NCBI RefSeq assembly: GCF_014641635.1
Contig: NZ_BMIC01000004.1
Coordinates: 62,001-126,000, forward strand
Length of the DNA: 64,000 nt
Reading direction: 5' to 3'
Source of the DNA: Aquaticitalea lipolytica
Lineage (GTDB): Bacteria > Bacteroidota > Bacteroidia > Flavobacteriales > Flavobacteriaceae
Both the position numbers and the translations under genes were made by a program. Positions 43,580 through 53,387 of the stretch are shown in pieces. The notes under the pieces were generated by a model, which saw only the letters and a list, made by a program, of their open reading frames with translations, had not been told where the DNA came from and searched no databases. Numbering within the stretch: the stretch's first letter is position 1; each line of letters opens with the position of its first letter.

Positions 43580-43604
43580 ATATTTAAATTCAAAATCATA
43601 ACCT

Positions 43605-45383
43605 ATGAAAAAAATTACTTTAAAGAGTCTTTTAATCCCTTTTTTCGCTTTATTCTTTTATACATCTATTGCTCAAGAATTGATGTATGAAGTTTCTTTA
43701 AGCCAACAAGTACAATCTTCAACACAAATTATTGAAGGTAAAGTTATTTCAAAAAAATCATTTTGGGATAACAATCGTTCAAATATTTATACCATAAACA
43801 CAGTAGAGGTTTTTAAAGTATTTAAAGGGCAAGCTCTTTCAACAATTGAAATTGTTACTAGAGGAGGCGCTGTAGGTCTTGAAGCAGAAATTGTATCACC
43901 AAGTTTACAACTAGAAATAAATGATATAGGAATATTTACATTAGAAAATAATAATAATAATTTACCAAATAATTCTAATGCGAGATTTAAGCCTTATAGT
44001 GAAGCTCAAGGTTTTTATAAATATAACACTTACACTAATGTAGCTGTAAACCCTTTTAAGATTAAAAATGGTATTGCTCATTTTTATAATGAAATTGAAA
44101 CATTAACCAACAGAAGCTATACTACTGTTAATACTTTTGATATTGAACAAATTATTACAACTTCAAATACCAATAGAAATGTTGCTGCTATAAACAATTT
44201 CACGCCAACTAATGCAACTGCAGGAACAAAAACTGTTTTAACAATAAATGGTTCTGGATTTGGAGCAACAAAACAAAATGTAGGTTTTGCAAATGCTAAT
44301 GATGGTGGATCAACATATACTCTAGCATTAGCTACTCAAATTTTAACTTGGAATGACACTCAAATTACTGTTGAAATCCCATCACAAGCAGGTACAGGGA
44401 CAATCGCAATTATAAATTCTGCAGCAACAGCTATAATTTTCTCATCAGCTGGAACTCTAAATATAAATTATTCAGAAATTAATGCGGTATCAGATGCTGT
44501 TAGTGCTGGAACAAATGTTGCGTATCCTACACAACATATAAATAGAAATGGAAATGGTGGTTATATCTGGCAAATGCATACAGACTTTAATAATAATGCT
44601 GCAGCTAATGCATCATTTATGAGAGCTTTTGATACTTGGCGTTGTGAAACTGATATTTATTGGGAGATTGGTGCTGTTACTGCTATAGATGTAGTTGCAA
44701 ATGATGATGTAAATATAATTCGTTTTGATAATGGAGCTGAGTTATCAGCTGGTGTTTTAGGAGTTTGTACAAGTAGATTTTCTGGTTGCTTTACAAACGG
44801 AAACACAAGTATTGATTGGTTTGTTGAAGAGCTTGATATCGTTTTTGATGATACAACAAATTGGCAGTTTGGTCCTGCAAATGCTAATGGAGCACAAATA
44901 GATTTTGAAACTGTAGCAGTTCATGAACTTGGTCATGGTCACCAGCTTGGTCATGTTATTGACTCAAACAAAATAATGCACTATGCTATAGGTGGTGGAA
45001 CTAATAATAGAGTTTTAAATGCTAGTGATATTGCAGCGGGTAATGATGTGCAAAGCAGAAGCACAACTTTGGCTCCTTGTGGTACTACTTCAATGTCAAA
45101 TTTTGATTGTTCAATTCTATCTGTAGACGATATGACGTTAGAAAATAATATCCTTATTTATCCTAACCCAGCGCAACAAATTCTAAACATAAAAAATAAC
45201 ACCTACGCAATTATTGATTCTGCAACAATATATGATGTAAGAGGTAGATTAATTTCTACTACGCAAATAAATGACTCAAGAGTAACTAAATCAATTAATG
45301 TTAGCAATTTACAATCAGGATTGTATTTTGTTAAATTAAATATTAATGACACTTCAATAACAAAGAAATTTGTCGTTGAATAA
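43605..45383 (+). CDS. Secreted matrixin-like zinc metalloprotease with IPT/TIG and T9SS type A domains
   Basis: A 592-residue exported protein with a signal peptide (cleavage near SIAQ, residue 23). An N-terminal beta-rich region (about 25-190) precedes an IPT/TIG immunoglobulin-like domain (about 198-285, INNFTPTNATAGTKTVLTI, GSGFGAT). A metzincin catalytic domain (about 300-500) has the zinc motif HELGHGHQLGH (from His440), and a later Met-containing HYAIGGG. The T9SS type A sorting domain ends the protein (LIYPNPAQQILNI, IYDVRGRLI, LQSGLYFVKLN, TKKFVVE). It is presumably secreted or surface-bound and degrades extracellular protein. Confidence 0.9.
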   Translation: MKKITLKSLLIPFFALFFYTSIAQELMYEVSLSQQVQSSTQIIEGKVISKKSFWDNNRSNIYTINTVEVFKVFKGQALSTIEIVTRGGAVGLEAEIVSPSLQLEINDIGIFTLENNNNNLPNNSNARFKPYSEAQGFYKYNTYTNVAVNPFKIKNGIAHFYNEIETLTNRSYTTVNTFDIEQIITTSNTNRNVAAINNFTPTNATAGTKTVLTINGSGFGATKQNVGFANANDGGSTYTLALATQILTWNDTQITVEIPSQAGTGTIAIINSAATAIIFSSAGTLNINYSEINAVSDAVSAGTNVAYPTQHINRNGNGGYIWQMHTDFNNNAAANASFMRAFDTWRCETDIYWEIGAVTAIDVVANDDVNIIRFDNGAELSAGVLGVCTSRFSGCFTNGNTSIDWFVEELDIVFDDTTNWQFGPANANGAQIDFETVAVHELGHGHQLGHVIDSNKIMHYAIGGGTNNRVLNASDIAAGNDVQSRSTTLAPCGTTSMSNFDCSILSVDDMTLENNILIYPNPAQQILNIKNNTYAIIDSATIYDVRGRLISTTQINDSRVTKSINVSNLQSGLYFVKLNINDTSITKKFVVE

Positions 45384-45402
45384 ACTTTATTTAGTATATA
45401 AC

Positions 45403-45437
45403 AAAAAGGCGTTTAACTAAAGTTAAACGCCTTTTTT
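45403..45437. terminator. Strong terminator
   Basis: An 11-bp perfect stem GGCGTTTAACT/AGTTAAACGCC with a 2-base loop, flanked by A and T runs, between two convergent genes. Confidence 0.92.
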
Positions 45438-45459
45438 AATTCAAAAAAAAGAGATAATA

Positions 45460-45762
45460 TTATTTTTTACCCATTGCATTTTTTACAGCTCCAATAACTG
45501 CCATTAAAACACCACCTCCAACACCACCTCCAGCAACACTTCCTAGTATGCTAGTTAAATCCATACTAGTAGATGCTTCAGCAGCTTCAGCGCCACCAAC
45601 ACCTAACATTCCTAAAATTTGTCCACCTAATCCTCCACCAAGAATCCCTACAATAGAATTCAAAACAGTTCCCATAGATAGATTTTTCATAAATGAGCCA
45701 GCAATGTTTCCACCAACTGCTCCACTCACAAGTTGGATAATTAACGGTAAATACTCTTCCAT
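45460..45762 (-). CDS. Glycine-rich small membrane-associated protein
   Basis: A 100-residue protein (start at ATG 45762, MEEYLPLIIQ; the frame extending to 45789 runs into the -7 box). Two glycine-rich hydrophobic stretches, LVSGAVGGNIAGSF and GILGGGLGGQILGMLGVGG, resemble glycine-zipper helices, and a third, VAGGGVGGGVLMAVIG, is near the C-terminus. Glycine zippers often pack in membranes or make small oligomers. Similar proteins are, to my recollection, widespread and unassigned in Bacteroidota. Monocistronic. Confidence 0.7.
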   Translation of the reverse strand: MEEYLPLIIQLVSGAVGGNIAGSFMKNLSMGTVLNSIVGILGGGLGGQILGMLGVGGAEAAEASTSMDLTSILGSVAGGGVGGGVLMAVIGAVKNAMGKK

Positions 45763-45786
45763 TTTATTAGTTTTTAATTGGTTATA

Positions 45787-45794
45787 CAAAACTA
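45787..45794 (-). promoter_or_regulatory. -7 box for the glycine-rich protein
   Basis: CAAAACTA reads TAGTTTTG on the minus strand, 25 bp before ATG 45762, supporting that start. Confidence 0.5.
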
Positions 45795-45967
45795 AAATAG
45801 TTAAATAATTTAATTTTTATTAAAAATATATGATTTAAATTGCATTTTAAGCAATTTTTTAGCTAAAACATTAATTGGAATTATTAAGGTTATTGTTAAA
45901 CTTTAAAATCAAATTTTGTTAGTGTTGTCTTTATCATTAATTTTCAAACTATAAAACACCAACCTTT

Positions 45968-48811
45968 ATGAAAATTTCAAAATTCTTTGTTTTAGCATTA
46001 AGTATTACTTCTTTTACATGCTATAGTCAAAACCCGTCTACATCTTCATCAACTGTTGAAAATGCTCTTCAACAAAAAGAAGCATTAATGCAAAATTCGC
46101 TAGTAAAAAACATAGCTTTCAGCAATATTGGTCCAACAGTAATGAGTGGTCGTGTAACAGATTTAGCAGTAAATCCTGAAAACCCAACCGAATTTTATGT
46201 AGCTTACGCTTCAGGTGGTTTATGGCACACCATAAATAACGGAACAACATTTACACCAATTCTCGATAATTCTAACACACAAAATGTTGGCGATATTGCT
46301 GTAGATTGGAAAAACAAAACTATTTGGGTTGGTACAGGTGAAAACAATTCATCGCGTTCAAGTTATGCTGGAATTGGGATCCTAAAATCTACTGATAACG
46401 GGAAGACTTGGCAGAATGTTGGCTTGAAAGATTCACACCATATTGGTCGTATTCTAATCAATCCTAACAATCCTAACGAAGTAACAGTTGGAGTAACTGG
46501 CCATTTATATTCTGCTAATAAAGAGCGAGGCATTTATAAAACTACTGATGGAGGAAAAACATGGAGTCAAACACTGTTTGTTGATGATATGAGTGGAATT
46601 ATTGACCTTCAACATGCTCCTAATAATTATAATATAATGTTTGCTTCGTCTTGGACAAAAGACAGAAAAGCTTGGAATTTTGATGGAAATGGCAACAATT
46701 CTGCTATTTACAAAAGTACTGATGCTGGACAAACATGGACTAAAGTGTCTACCGAAAAAAGTGGTTTCCCAATAGGGAATGGCGTTGGTAGAATTGGACT
46801 TGCAATTTTTGATGACAACACTGTTTATGCAATTCACGATAGTCAATTCAGAAGGCCTGACGAACCAAAAAAGAAAGATTCTGATGCTCTAACAAAAGAC
46901 GACTTTAAAACTATGTCTGTAGATGCGTTTTTAAATTTAGATGATAAAAAGCTAAATGGATATTTAAAAATGAATGGTTTTCAAGAAAAATATCGTGCAG
47001 ATAATGTTAAGCAAATGGTAAGAAGCGGCAATGTAAAACCTATTGACCTTGCTAAATATCTTGAAGATGCAAATTCATTATTATTTGACACTCCTGTTGT
47101 TGGTGCTGAAATTTATAAAAGTACCGATGGAGGAAAAACTTGGTCTAAAACTCACAAGGATTATCTAGACGATTTGTATTATAGCTATGGTTATTATTTT
47201 GGCCATATTTATGTAGCACCTAATAATCAAGACAATATTTATGTGTATGGAGTTCCTATTTTAAAATCAAAAGATGGAGGAAAAACATTTACTTCAATTG
47301 ATGCAGAAAATGTCCATGCCGATCATCATGCCCTTTGGATTAATCCTAAAAACCCAAATCATTTAATTAATGGAAATGATGGTGGTGTCAACATTACTTA
47401 TGATGATGGTGAAAACTGGATAAAAAACAACTCGCCATCTGTTGGTCAATTTTATGCTATAAATGTTGATAACGAAAAACCTTACAATGTTTATGGAGGC
47501 CTTCAAGATAATGGCGTTTGGGTTGGTGCTAATAACGCAAGACAAGATGTAAGATGGCACGCAAGTGGTCAATACCCTTGGGAAAGTATTATGGGTGGCG
47601 ATGGTATGCAAATACAAATTGATAGTAGAAACTCTAATATTGTTTACACAGGTTTTCAGTTTGGTAATTACTTCAGAATTAATAGAGAAAAAGATGAGCA
47701 AACTTACATACAACCCAAACACGAATTAGGCGAAAACCCTTATCGTTTTAACTGGCAAACACCTATATTATTATCACCTCACAATCAAGATATCTTGTAT
47801 TTAGGAGGTAATAAACTAATGCGCTCTATGAATCAAGGTACCGATTTTACAGCTATAAGTGATGACCTTACTAATGGCGGAAAAAAAGGAAATGTTGCGT
47901 ACGGAACACTAACATCTATTAGCGAATCACCTTTTCAGTTTGGATTAATTTATACAGGAAGTGATGATGGTTTAGTATATGTGACTAAAAATGCTGGAGG
48001 AAGCTGGACAAATATATCCTCAGCATTACCTAAAGACCTTTGGGTTAGCAGAGTCATTGCTTCACAACACAAAAAAGAACGAGTTTATGTTGCTCTTAAC
48101 GGTTATCGTTGGGATGATTTTTCGGTGTACTTATTTGTTAGTGATGACTATGGCCAAACTTGGAAGAGTATTAGCAGTAACATTCCTGCATCACCAGTAA
48201 ATGTTATTAGAGAAGATTCTAAAAATGAAAATTTATTATTTGTTGGAACAGATAATGGTGCTTATGTCTCATTTGATAGAGGAAACTCCTGGGAAGCATT
48301 TAGTAAAGGCTTGCCAAATGTAGCTGTTCATGATATAGTAATTCAAACAAACGCAAACGACTTGCTATTAGGAACTCACGGAAGAAGCATTTACAAAACT
48401 AATATAGAAAACCTACAACAAATGAATGCTTCTAAAATGAACCAATCTGTTGTGCTCTTTAATGCTGAAAATATTCGTTATTCTAGTCGTTGGGGAAGCT
48501 CGTTTGGAAGTTGGTCAAAACCATTTACGCCTTCTACTTCTATTTCATTTTACACAAATAGTTCAGGTTCTAAAACCATCAAGATTTTATCTGATAAAAA
48601 TTCTGAATTAAATGAAATTAAAGTTAATGCAGATAAAGGATTTAATAGTGCAGACTACGATTTGTCTATAACTGAAGCTGGAAGAAAAGCTTTGTTAAAA
48701 GAAAACTCAAGTGTGGAAATCAATAAAGCAGATAATGGAACATACTACTTGCCAAAAGGCGTTTACACAATTCAAATTGATGACCAAAAAACAAAACTTG
48801 AAATCAAATAA
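45968..48811 (+). CDS. Secreted Asp-box (BNR/VPS10-like) beta-propeller protein
   Basis: A 947-residue exported protein with a signal peptide (CYSQ, residues 1-20). It contains repeated Asp-box motifs (STDNGKTWQ, TTDGGKTWS, STDAGQTWT, STDGGKTWS, SKDGGKTFT, SDDYGQTWK, FDRGNSWEA), spaced as in large sortilin/VPS10 or xyloglucanase-type propellers. An insert of about 75 residues after PDEPKKKDSD interrupts the repeats, and a C-terminal beta domain follows (about 840-947). Such proteins are often annotated as glycosyl hydrolases, but no catalytic acid can be assigned here. It is followed 47 bp later by a lipoprotein gene. Confidence 0.85.
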   Translation: MKISKFFVLALSITSFTCYSQNPSTSSSTVENALQQKEALMQNSLVKNIAFSNIGPTVMSGRVTDLAVNPENPTEFYVAYASGGLWHTINNGTTFTPILDNSNTQNVGDIAVDWKNKTIWVGTGENNSSRSSYAGIGILKSTDNGKTWQNVGLKDSHHIGRILINPNNPNEVTVGVTGHLYSANKERGIYKTTDGGKTWSQTLFVDDMSGIIDLQHAPNNYNIMFASSWTKDRKAWNFDGNGNNSAIYKSTDAGQTWTKVSTEKSGFPIGNGVGRIGLAIFDDNTVYAIHDSQFRRPDEPKKKDSDALTKDDFKTMSVDAFLNLDDKKLNGYLKMNGFQEKYRADNVKQMVRSGNVKPIDLAKYLEDANSLLFDTPVVGAEIYKSTDGGKTWSKTHKDYLDDLYYSYGYYFGHIYVAPNNQDNIYVYGVPILKSKDGGKTFTSIDAENVHADHHALWINPKNPNHLINGNDGGVNITYDDGENWIKNNSPSVGQFYAINVDNEKPYNVYGGLQDNGVWVGANNARQDVRWHASGQYPWESIMGGDGMQIQIDSRNSNIVYTGFQFGNYFRINREKDEQTYIQPKHELGENPYRFNWQTPILLSPHNQDILYLGGNKLMRSMNQGTDFTAISDDLTNGGKKGNVAYGTLTSISESPFQFGLIYTGSDDGLVYVTKNAGGSWTNISSALPKDLWVSRVIASQHKKERVYVALNGYRWDDFSVYLFVSDDYGQTWKSISSNIPASPVNVIREDSKNENLLFVGTDNGAYVSFDRGNSWEAFSKGLPNVAVHDIVIQTNANDLLLGTHGRSIYKTNIENLQQMNASKMNQSVVLFNAENIRYSSRWGSSFGSWSKPFTPSTSISFYTNSSGSKTIKILSDKNSELNEIKVNADKGFNSADYDLSITEAGRKALLKENSSVEINKADNGTYYLPKGVYTIQIDDQKTKLEIK

Positions 48812-48858
48812 TATACTTTTTTAAGGCTTTTATAGTTATATAACAAAACTCTAAACTC

Positions 48859-49728
48859 ATGAAAATCCTAAATCTTTTACTCATAGTTTGTGTTGTTACA
48901 GTATCATCTTGTGCAAGTGACGCAGATGATACTACACCAGCTGAACCACAATTAATTATCAAGCTAAAATTTGATCCTACTCAAGCCAGGTTGAACAATC
49001 TAGGACAACCATCAACTATTCCTGCGGGAAATGCCGCTCAATCACCAACTATAAGACGCATGAGTGCCAACTATATTGAATTTGCTCCTTCTCCAACCAC
49101 ACTATTGGGTCAAGGTGAAATTATTTTTACTGGACCAGAAACCACTTCTGGAGGAAACAATGCTATAAATTTTCAAAGCGCTACGTTTGCGGGTAACGAT
49201 GAGGTTTTTTTAAGCATTCCCTTAAGTGAAGTTTCTAATGGCAATTACGATTGGGTTCGTGTGTCATTGGCTTATCAAGAAGGTGATATAACTTTTAAAG
49301 CTGCAAATGGTAACGACTATTCTGGTACTTTAGCAAGTTTTGTGGGTTACAATACCTATATCACAAGTTTTAACCTTAATGGAAGCTCTTTTAATGTCAA
49401 TGCTAACCGACTGCAAGGCTTCTGGGCATTTGAAGCATTAGGATTTGCATCACAAGGCCAAGCTCCCGAAGGAGCCACAACCGTTCCTAACCCATTGTTT
49501 AATTCATCTCCTATTCCGCAAGGTTCTTGTGTCGTAACAGGGCCGTTTGCAAACGGATTAACAGTAACAGGTAACGAAACTCAAGATGTTGTTGTAACGC
49601 TTTCATTTTCAATAAATAACAGTTTTGAATGGACTGAAGTTAATTTTGATGGAAAATACGAGCCAACAGCTGGAGAACAGGTTGTTGATATGGGTCTTCG
49701 AGGTTTAATTCCTATTGTTGAAAATTAA
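48859..49728 (+). CDS. Hypothetical lipoprotein
   Basis: A 289-residue lipoprotein (VSSC, Cys18) with an acidic linker, then a beta-rich mature part (LIIKLKFDPTQARLNNLG, SANYIEFAPSPTTLLG, EVFLSIPLSE, WVRVSLAYQEGDITF). The terminal segment (VVTLSFSINNSFEWTEVN, YEPTAGEQVVDMGLRGL) resembles unassigned Bacteroidota surface lipoproteins. It may be cotranscribed with the Asp-box protein. Function unknown. Confidence 0.75.
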   Translation: MKILNLLLIVCVVTVSSCASDADDTTPAEPQLIIKLKFDPTQARLNNLGQPSTIPAGNAAQSPTIRRMSANYIEFAPSPTTLLGQGEIIFTGPETTSGGNNAINFQSATFAGNDEVFLSIPLSEVSNGNYDWVRVSLAYQEGDITFKAANGNDYSGTLASFVGYNTYITSFNLNGSSFNVNANRLQGFWAFEALGFASQGQAPEGATTVPNPLFNSSPIPQGSCVVTGPFANGLTVTGNETQDVVVTLSFSINNSFEWTEVNFDGKYEPTAGEQVVDMGLRGLIPIVEN

Positions 49729-49783
49729 ATAGCCTTGTCAATTAATTAAAATGATTCTAAATACTCATAATTAAATGTATTTT

Positions 49784-49814
49784 TTGGCTTTCAAACGTTT
49801 GAAGTGTATCTTTG
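49784..49814 (+). promoter_or_regulatory. sdhCAB promoter with palindromic spacer
   Basis: TTG (49784-49786) and TATCTTTG (49807-49814) give a textbook flavobacterial -33/-7 pair with 20-bp spacing. The spacer contains the 14-bp perfect palindrome TTCAAACGTTTGAA (49790-49803), a strong operator candidate. Confidence 0.65.
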
Positions 49815-49840
49815 TGTAATATAAAACTAACTTCAAAATA

Positions 49841-50524
49841 ATGAGCGGAATTTTAAATTCGTCAATTGGAAGAAAGTTTGCCATGGCGCTTTCAGCATTC
49901 TTCCTAATGTTTTTCTTATTACAACATTTTGCCATTAACGTAACTTCAGTGTTTAGTGCTGATACGTTTAATGAAATTTCCCACTTTATGGGAACAAACC
50001 CATTAATTCAATATGTATTGCAACCTGTTTTATTATTTGGTGTAATATTCCATTTTGTTATGGGATTTGTATTAGAACTAAAAAACAAAAAAGCACGCCA
50101 AGTTTCTTATGCTAAAAATAATGGAGCTGCAAATTCTTCTTGGATGAGTCGCAACATGATTTATAGCGGATTAGCTATTTTGGCATTTATGGGGCTTCAT
50201 TTTTATGATTTTTGGTTTCCAGAAATCAATACTAAATTTATTGAAGGTGATATGTCTGGATTATTAGCTGATGGCAGTGGTTACAGGTATTATGAAGAAT
50301 TACAACATAAGTTTGTTGATATTTGGCGAGTAGCCTTATACTGTATCGCATTCGTCTTTTTAGCATTACACTTATTACATGGTTTCAACTCGGCTTTTCA
50401 GTCGGTTGGAGCTAACAATAAATATACAAAAGGGTTGAAAGGCTTTGGAAAAGCTTACGCTATTTTAATTCCGCTAGGGTTTGTAATCATTGCGTTATAT
50501 CACCATTTCAATCATATTTCTTAA
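49841..50524 (+). CDS. sdhC: Succinate dehydrogenase cytochrome b subunit
   Basis: A 227-residue integral membrane protein with five predicted helices (about 12-32, 60-82, 105-125, 160-185, 200-222). Histidines lie near helix ends (FLLQHFAIN, GVIFHFVMG, MGLHFYDFW, LALHLLHGF) and serve as heme b ligands in the single-subunit, diheme Bacteroidota type. It anchors SdhAB and passes electrons to menaquinone. First gene of sdhCAB; sdhA follows 13 bp later. Confidence 0.93.
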   Translation: MSGILNSSIGRKFAMALSAFFLMFFLLQHFAINVTSVFSADTFNEISHFMGTNPLIQYVLQPVLLFGVIFHFVMGFVLELKNKKARQVSYAKNNGAANSSWMSRNMIYSGLAILAFMGLHFYDFWFPEINTKFIEGDMSGLLADGSGYRYYEELQHKFVDIWRVALYCIAFVFLALHLLHGFNSAFQSVGANNKYTKGLKGFGKAYAILIPLGFVIIALYHHFNHIS

Positions 50525-50537
50525 GACTTAATACACT

Positions 50538-52550
50538 ATGGCTTTAGATTCTAAAATACCAAAAGGTCCAATTGCAGACAAATGGACTAATTATAAAAAT
50601 CACATCGATTTAGTAAATCCTGCCAACAAACGTAACATAGATGTTATCATAGTAGGTACAGGATTAGCAGGTGGTTCTGCAGCAGCAACGTTAGCCGAAT
50701 TAGGTTATAACGTTAAAGCTTTTTGCTTCCAGGATTCTCCAAGACGTGCGCACTCTATTGCGGCTCAAGGAGGAATTAACGCAGCAAAAAACTACCAAGG
50801 CGATGGCGATTCAACTTACAGATTATTTTACGATACTGTAAAAGGTGGTGATTATCGTTCGCGTGAAGCTAACGTATATCGTCTTGCAGAAGTATCAGCA
50901 AATATTATTGACCAATGCGTTGCTCAAGGTGTTCCTTTTGCTCGTGAATATGGTGGATTATTAGATAATCGTTCGTTTGGTGGTGTTCTTGTTTCAAGAA
51001 CATTTTATGCTGCTGGACAAACAGGACAACAATTATTATTAGGAGCTTATTCTGCTATGAACCGTCAAATTGGTCGTGGTAAAATAAAAATGTACAACCG
51101 TCACGAAATGTTAGACATTGTTGTAGTAAATGGGAAAGCTCGTGGAATTATAACACGTAACTTAATTACTGGTGAAATCGAACGTCATTCTGCACACGCA
51201 GTTGTTCTTGGAACTGGTGGTTATGGTAACGTATTCTTCTTATCAACAAACGCGATGGGAAGTAATGTAACAGCAGCCTGGAAAGCACACAAACGTGGTG
51301 CATATTTTGCAAACCCATGTTACACACAAATTCACCCAACATGTATTCCAGTTTCAGGAGATCATCAATCTAAATTAACTTTGATGTCTGAATCTTTGCG
51401 TAATGATGGTCGTATTTGGGTGCCTAAAAAAATGGAAGATGTTTTAGCAATCAGAAATAAAACACTAAAACCAAAAGATATCGCTGAAGAAGATAGAGAT
51501 TACTATTTAGAGCGTCGTTATCCGGCTTTCGGAAATTTAGTACCTCGTGATGTAGCTTCTCGTGCCGCAAAAGAGCGTTGCGATGCTGGTTTTGGAGTAA
51601 ATGCAACTGGTGAAGCTGTGTTTTTGGATTTTGCTTCTGCTATTCAACGTTACGGAAAAGAACAAGCAATCATTAGACATTTAGATGTAAACGATGCTGC
51701 TTTAGTTAAAAAATTAGGGCAAGAAGTTGTTAAAAACAAATATGGAAACTTATTCCAAATGTATGAGAAGATTGTCGATCAAGATCCATACAATACACCA
51801 ATGATGATTTATCCTGCAGTACACTATACAATGGGTGGTATTTGGGTAGATTACAACTTAATGACAACTGTTCCTGGTTTGTATTGCATTGGTGAAGCTA
51901 ATTTCTCAGATCATGGTGCAAATCGTCTTGGAGCTTCGGCTTTAATGCAAGGTTTAGCAGATGGTTATTTTGTATTACCTTATACTATTGGTGATTACTT
52001 ATCTCATGATATTAGAACAGGGAAAATTTCAACAGCAAGTCCAGAATTTGATGAAGCTGAGAAAAATGTAAGAGATCGTATCAATCATTTAATCAACAAT
52101 AACGGTACACACTCTGTTGACCATTTCCATAAGAAATTAGGAAAAATAATGTGGGATAAAGTAGGAATGTCTCGTAATGCTAAAGGTTTAAAAGAAGCAA
52201 TTTCAGAAATAAAAGCACTTCGTGAAGAATTTTGGAAAGATGTTAAAGTTCCTGGAACTAATGAAGAATACAATGAAGAACTTGCTAAAGCTGGTCGTGT
52301 AGCTGACTTCTTAGAGTTAGGAGAATTGTTTGCTAAAGACGCCTTAATGCGAGAAGAATCTTGTGGAGGACACTTTAGAGAAGAATCTGTTGAATTGGAT
52401 GGCGAACAAAAAGGTGAAGCAAAACGTGATGACGATAACTTTGCATTTGTTGCAGCCTGGGAATACAAAGGTGAACCAAGTGACGCTGTGTTGCATAAAG
52501 AAGAATTAGAATTCGTCGATATAGAATTAAAACAAAGAAGTTATAAATAA
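50538..52550 (+). CDS. sdhA: Succinate dehydrogenase/fumarate reductase flavoprotein subunit
   Basis: A 670-residue FAD enzyme. The dinucleotide motif is [16 protein letters not shown] (near 39), the covalent FAD His is in [15 protein letters not shown], and the dicarboxylate site is in [16 protein letters not shown] and [29 protein letters not shown] closes the FAD domain. It oxidises succinate to fumarate in the TCA cycle and respiratory chain. The long, helical C-terminal region is typical of the Bacteroidota form. Confidence 0.97.
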   Translation: MALDSKIPKGPIADKWTNYKNHIDLVNPANKRNIDVIIVGTGLAGGSAAATLAELGYNVKAFCFQDSPRRAHSIAAQGGINAAKNYQGDGDSTYRLFYDTVKGGDYRSREANVYRLAEVSANIIDQCVAQGVPFAREYGGLLDNRSFGGVLVSRTFYAAGQTGQQLLLGAYSAMNRQIGRGKIKMYNRHEMLDIVVVNGKARGIITRNLITGEIERHSAHAVVLGTGGYGNVFFLSTNAMGSNVTAAWKAHKRGAYFANPCYTQIHPTCIPVSGDHQSKLTLMSESLRNDGRIWVPKKMEDVLAIRNKTLKPKDIAEEDRDYYLERRYPAFGNLVPRDVASRAAKERCDAGFGVNATGEAVFLDFASAIQRYGKEQAIIRHLDVNDAALVKKLGQEVVKNKYGNLFQMYEKIVDQDPYNTPMMIYPAVHYTMGGIWVDYNLMTTVPGLYCIGEANFSDHGANRLGASALMQGLADGYFVLPYTIGDYLSHDIRTGKISTASPEFDEAEKNVRDRINHLINNNGTHSVDHFHKKLGKIMWDKVGMSRNAKGLKEAISEIKALREEFWKDVKVPGTNEEYNEELAKAGRVADFLELGELFAKDALMREESCGGHFREESVELDGEQKGEAKRDDDNFAFVAAWEYKGEPSDAVLHKEELEFVDIELKQRSYK

Positions 52551-52561
52551 TTAGGAAAGCT

Positions 52562-53308
52562 ATGAATTTAACGTTAAAAATATGGCGTCAAAAAAACGCA
52601 AACGATAAAGGAAAACTTGTTGATTACAAAATCAATGATGTATCTCCAGATATGTCTTTCCTTGAAATGCTAGATGTTTTAAACGAACAGCTAATAAACA
52701 AAGGTGAAGACCCTATTGCTTTTGACCATGATTGTCGTGAAGGAATTTGCGGTATGTGTTCATTATATATTAATGGAGAAGCTCATGGACCAGATAGAGG
52801 CGTAACAACTTGTCAGTTACATATGCGTATGTTTAAAGATGGTGATACTATATTTATCGAACCATTTAGAGCAACTGCATTTCCTGTTATTAAAGATTTA
52901 ATTGTTGATAGAAGTTCTTTTGATAGAATTCAACATGCTGGTGGGTTTATTTCTGTAAATACGTCTGGAAATACTATCGATGCAAATGCAATTCCTGTGA
53001 ATAAGCATGATGCTGACAATGCTTTTGAAGCTGCCACTTGTATTGGTTGTGGAGCTTGTGTGGCAAGTTGTAAAAATTCTTCAGCTATGTTATTTGTAGG
53101 AGCAAAAGTATCACAATTTGCTTTATTGCCTCAAGGAAAAGTAGAAGCTACTGATCGTGTATTAAACATGGTTAAACAAATGGATGAAGAAGGTTTTGGT
53201 AACTGTACCAATACAGGAGCTTGTGAAGTAGAATGCCCTAAAGGAATTTCTTTAGAAAATATAGCACGTATGAATCGTGAATATTTAAGTGCAAGCTTAA
53301 AAGGATAA
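52562..53308 (+). CDS. sdhB: Succinate dehydrogenase iron-sulfur subunit
   Basis: A 248-residue protein with three cluster motifs: the [2Fe-2S] ferredoxin domain CREGICGMC plus a downstream TTCQL, and two cysteine sets [13 protein letters not shown] and [14 protein letters not shown] binding the [4Fe-4S] and [3Fe-4S] clusters. It carries electrons from SdhA FAD to the cytochrome b anchor. Last gene of the sdhCAB operon; a terminator follows 22 bp later. Confidence 0.97.
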   Translation: MNLTLKIWRQKNANDKGKLVDYKINDVSPDMSFLEMLDVLNEQLINKGEDPIAFDHDCREGICGMCSLYINGEAHGPDRGVTTCQLHMRMFKDGDTIFIEPFRATAFPVIKDLIVDRSSFDRIQHAGGFISVNTSGNTIDANAIPVNKHDADNAFEAATCIGCGACVASCKNSSAMLFVGAKVSQFALLPQGKVEATDRVLNMVKQMDEEGFGNCTNTGACEVECPKGISLENIARMNREYLSASLKG

Positions 53309-53330
53309 TAAATTCCTATAATAAAATTAT

Positions 53331-53359
53331 AAATCCCAAGTAATCACTTGGGATTTTTT
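53331..53359 (+). terminator. Terminator of sdhCAB
   Basis: A 10-bp perfect stem AAATCCCAAG/CTTGGGATTT with a 6-base loop and a T-run. Confidence 0.9.
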
Positions 53360-53387
53360 GTTTCTTTATACTTCAATTATAACTAAA

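Noticed and set aside
53358-53387. TTG start for the MutS-like gene
   Set aside because: It lies inside the sdh terminator; ATG 53388 gives a normal start.
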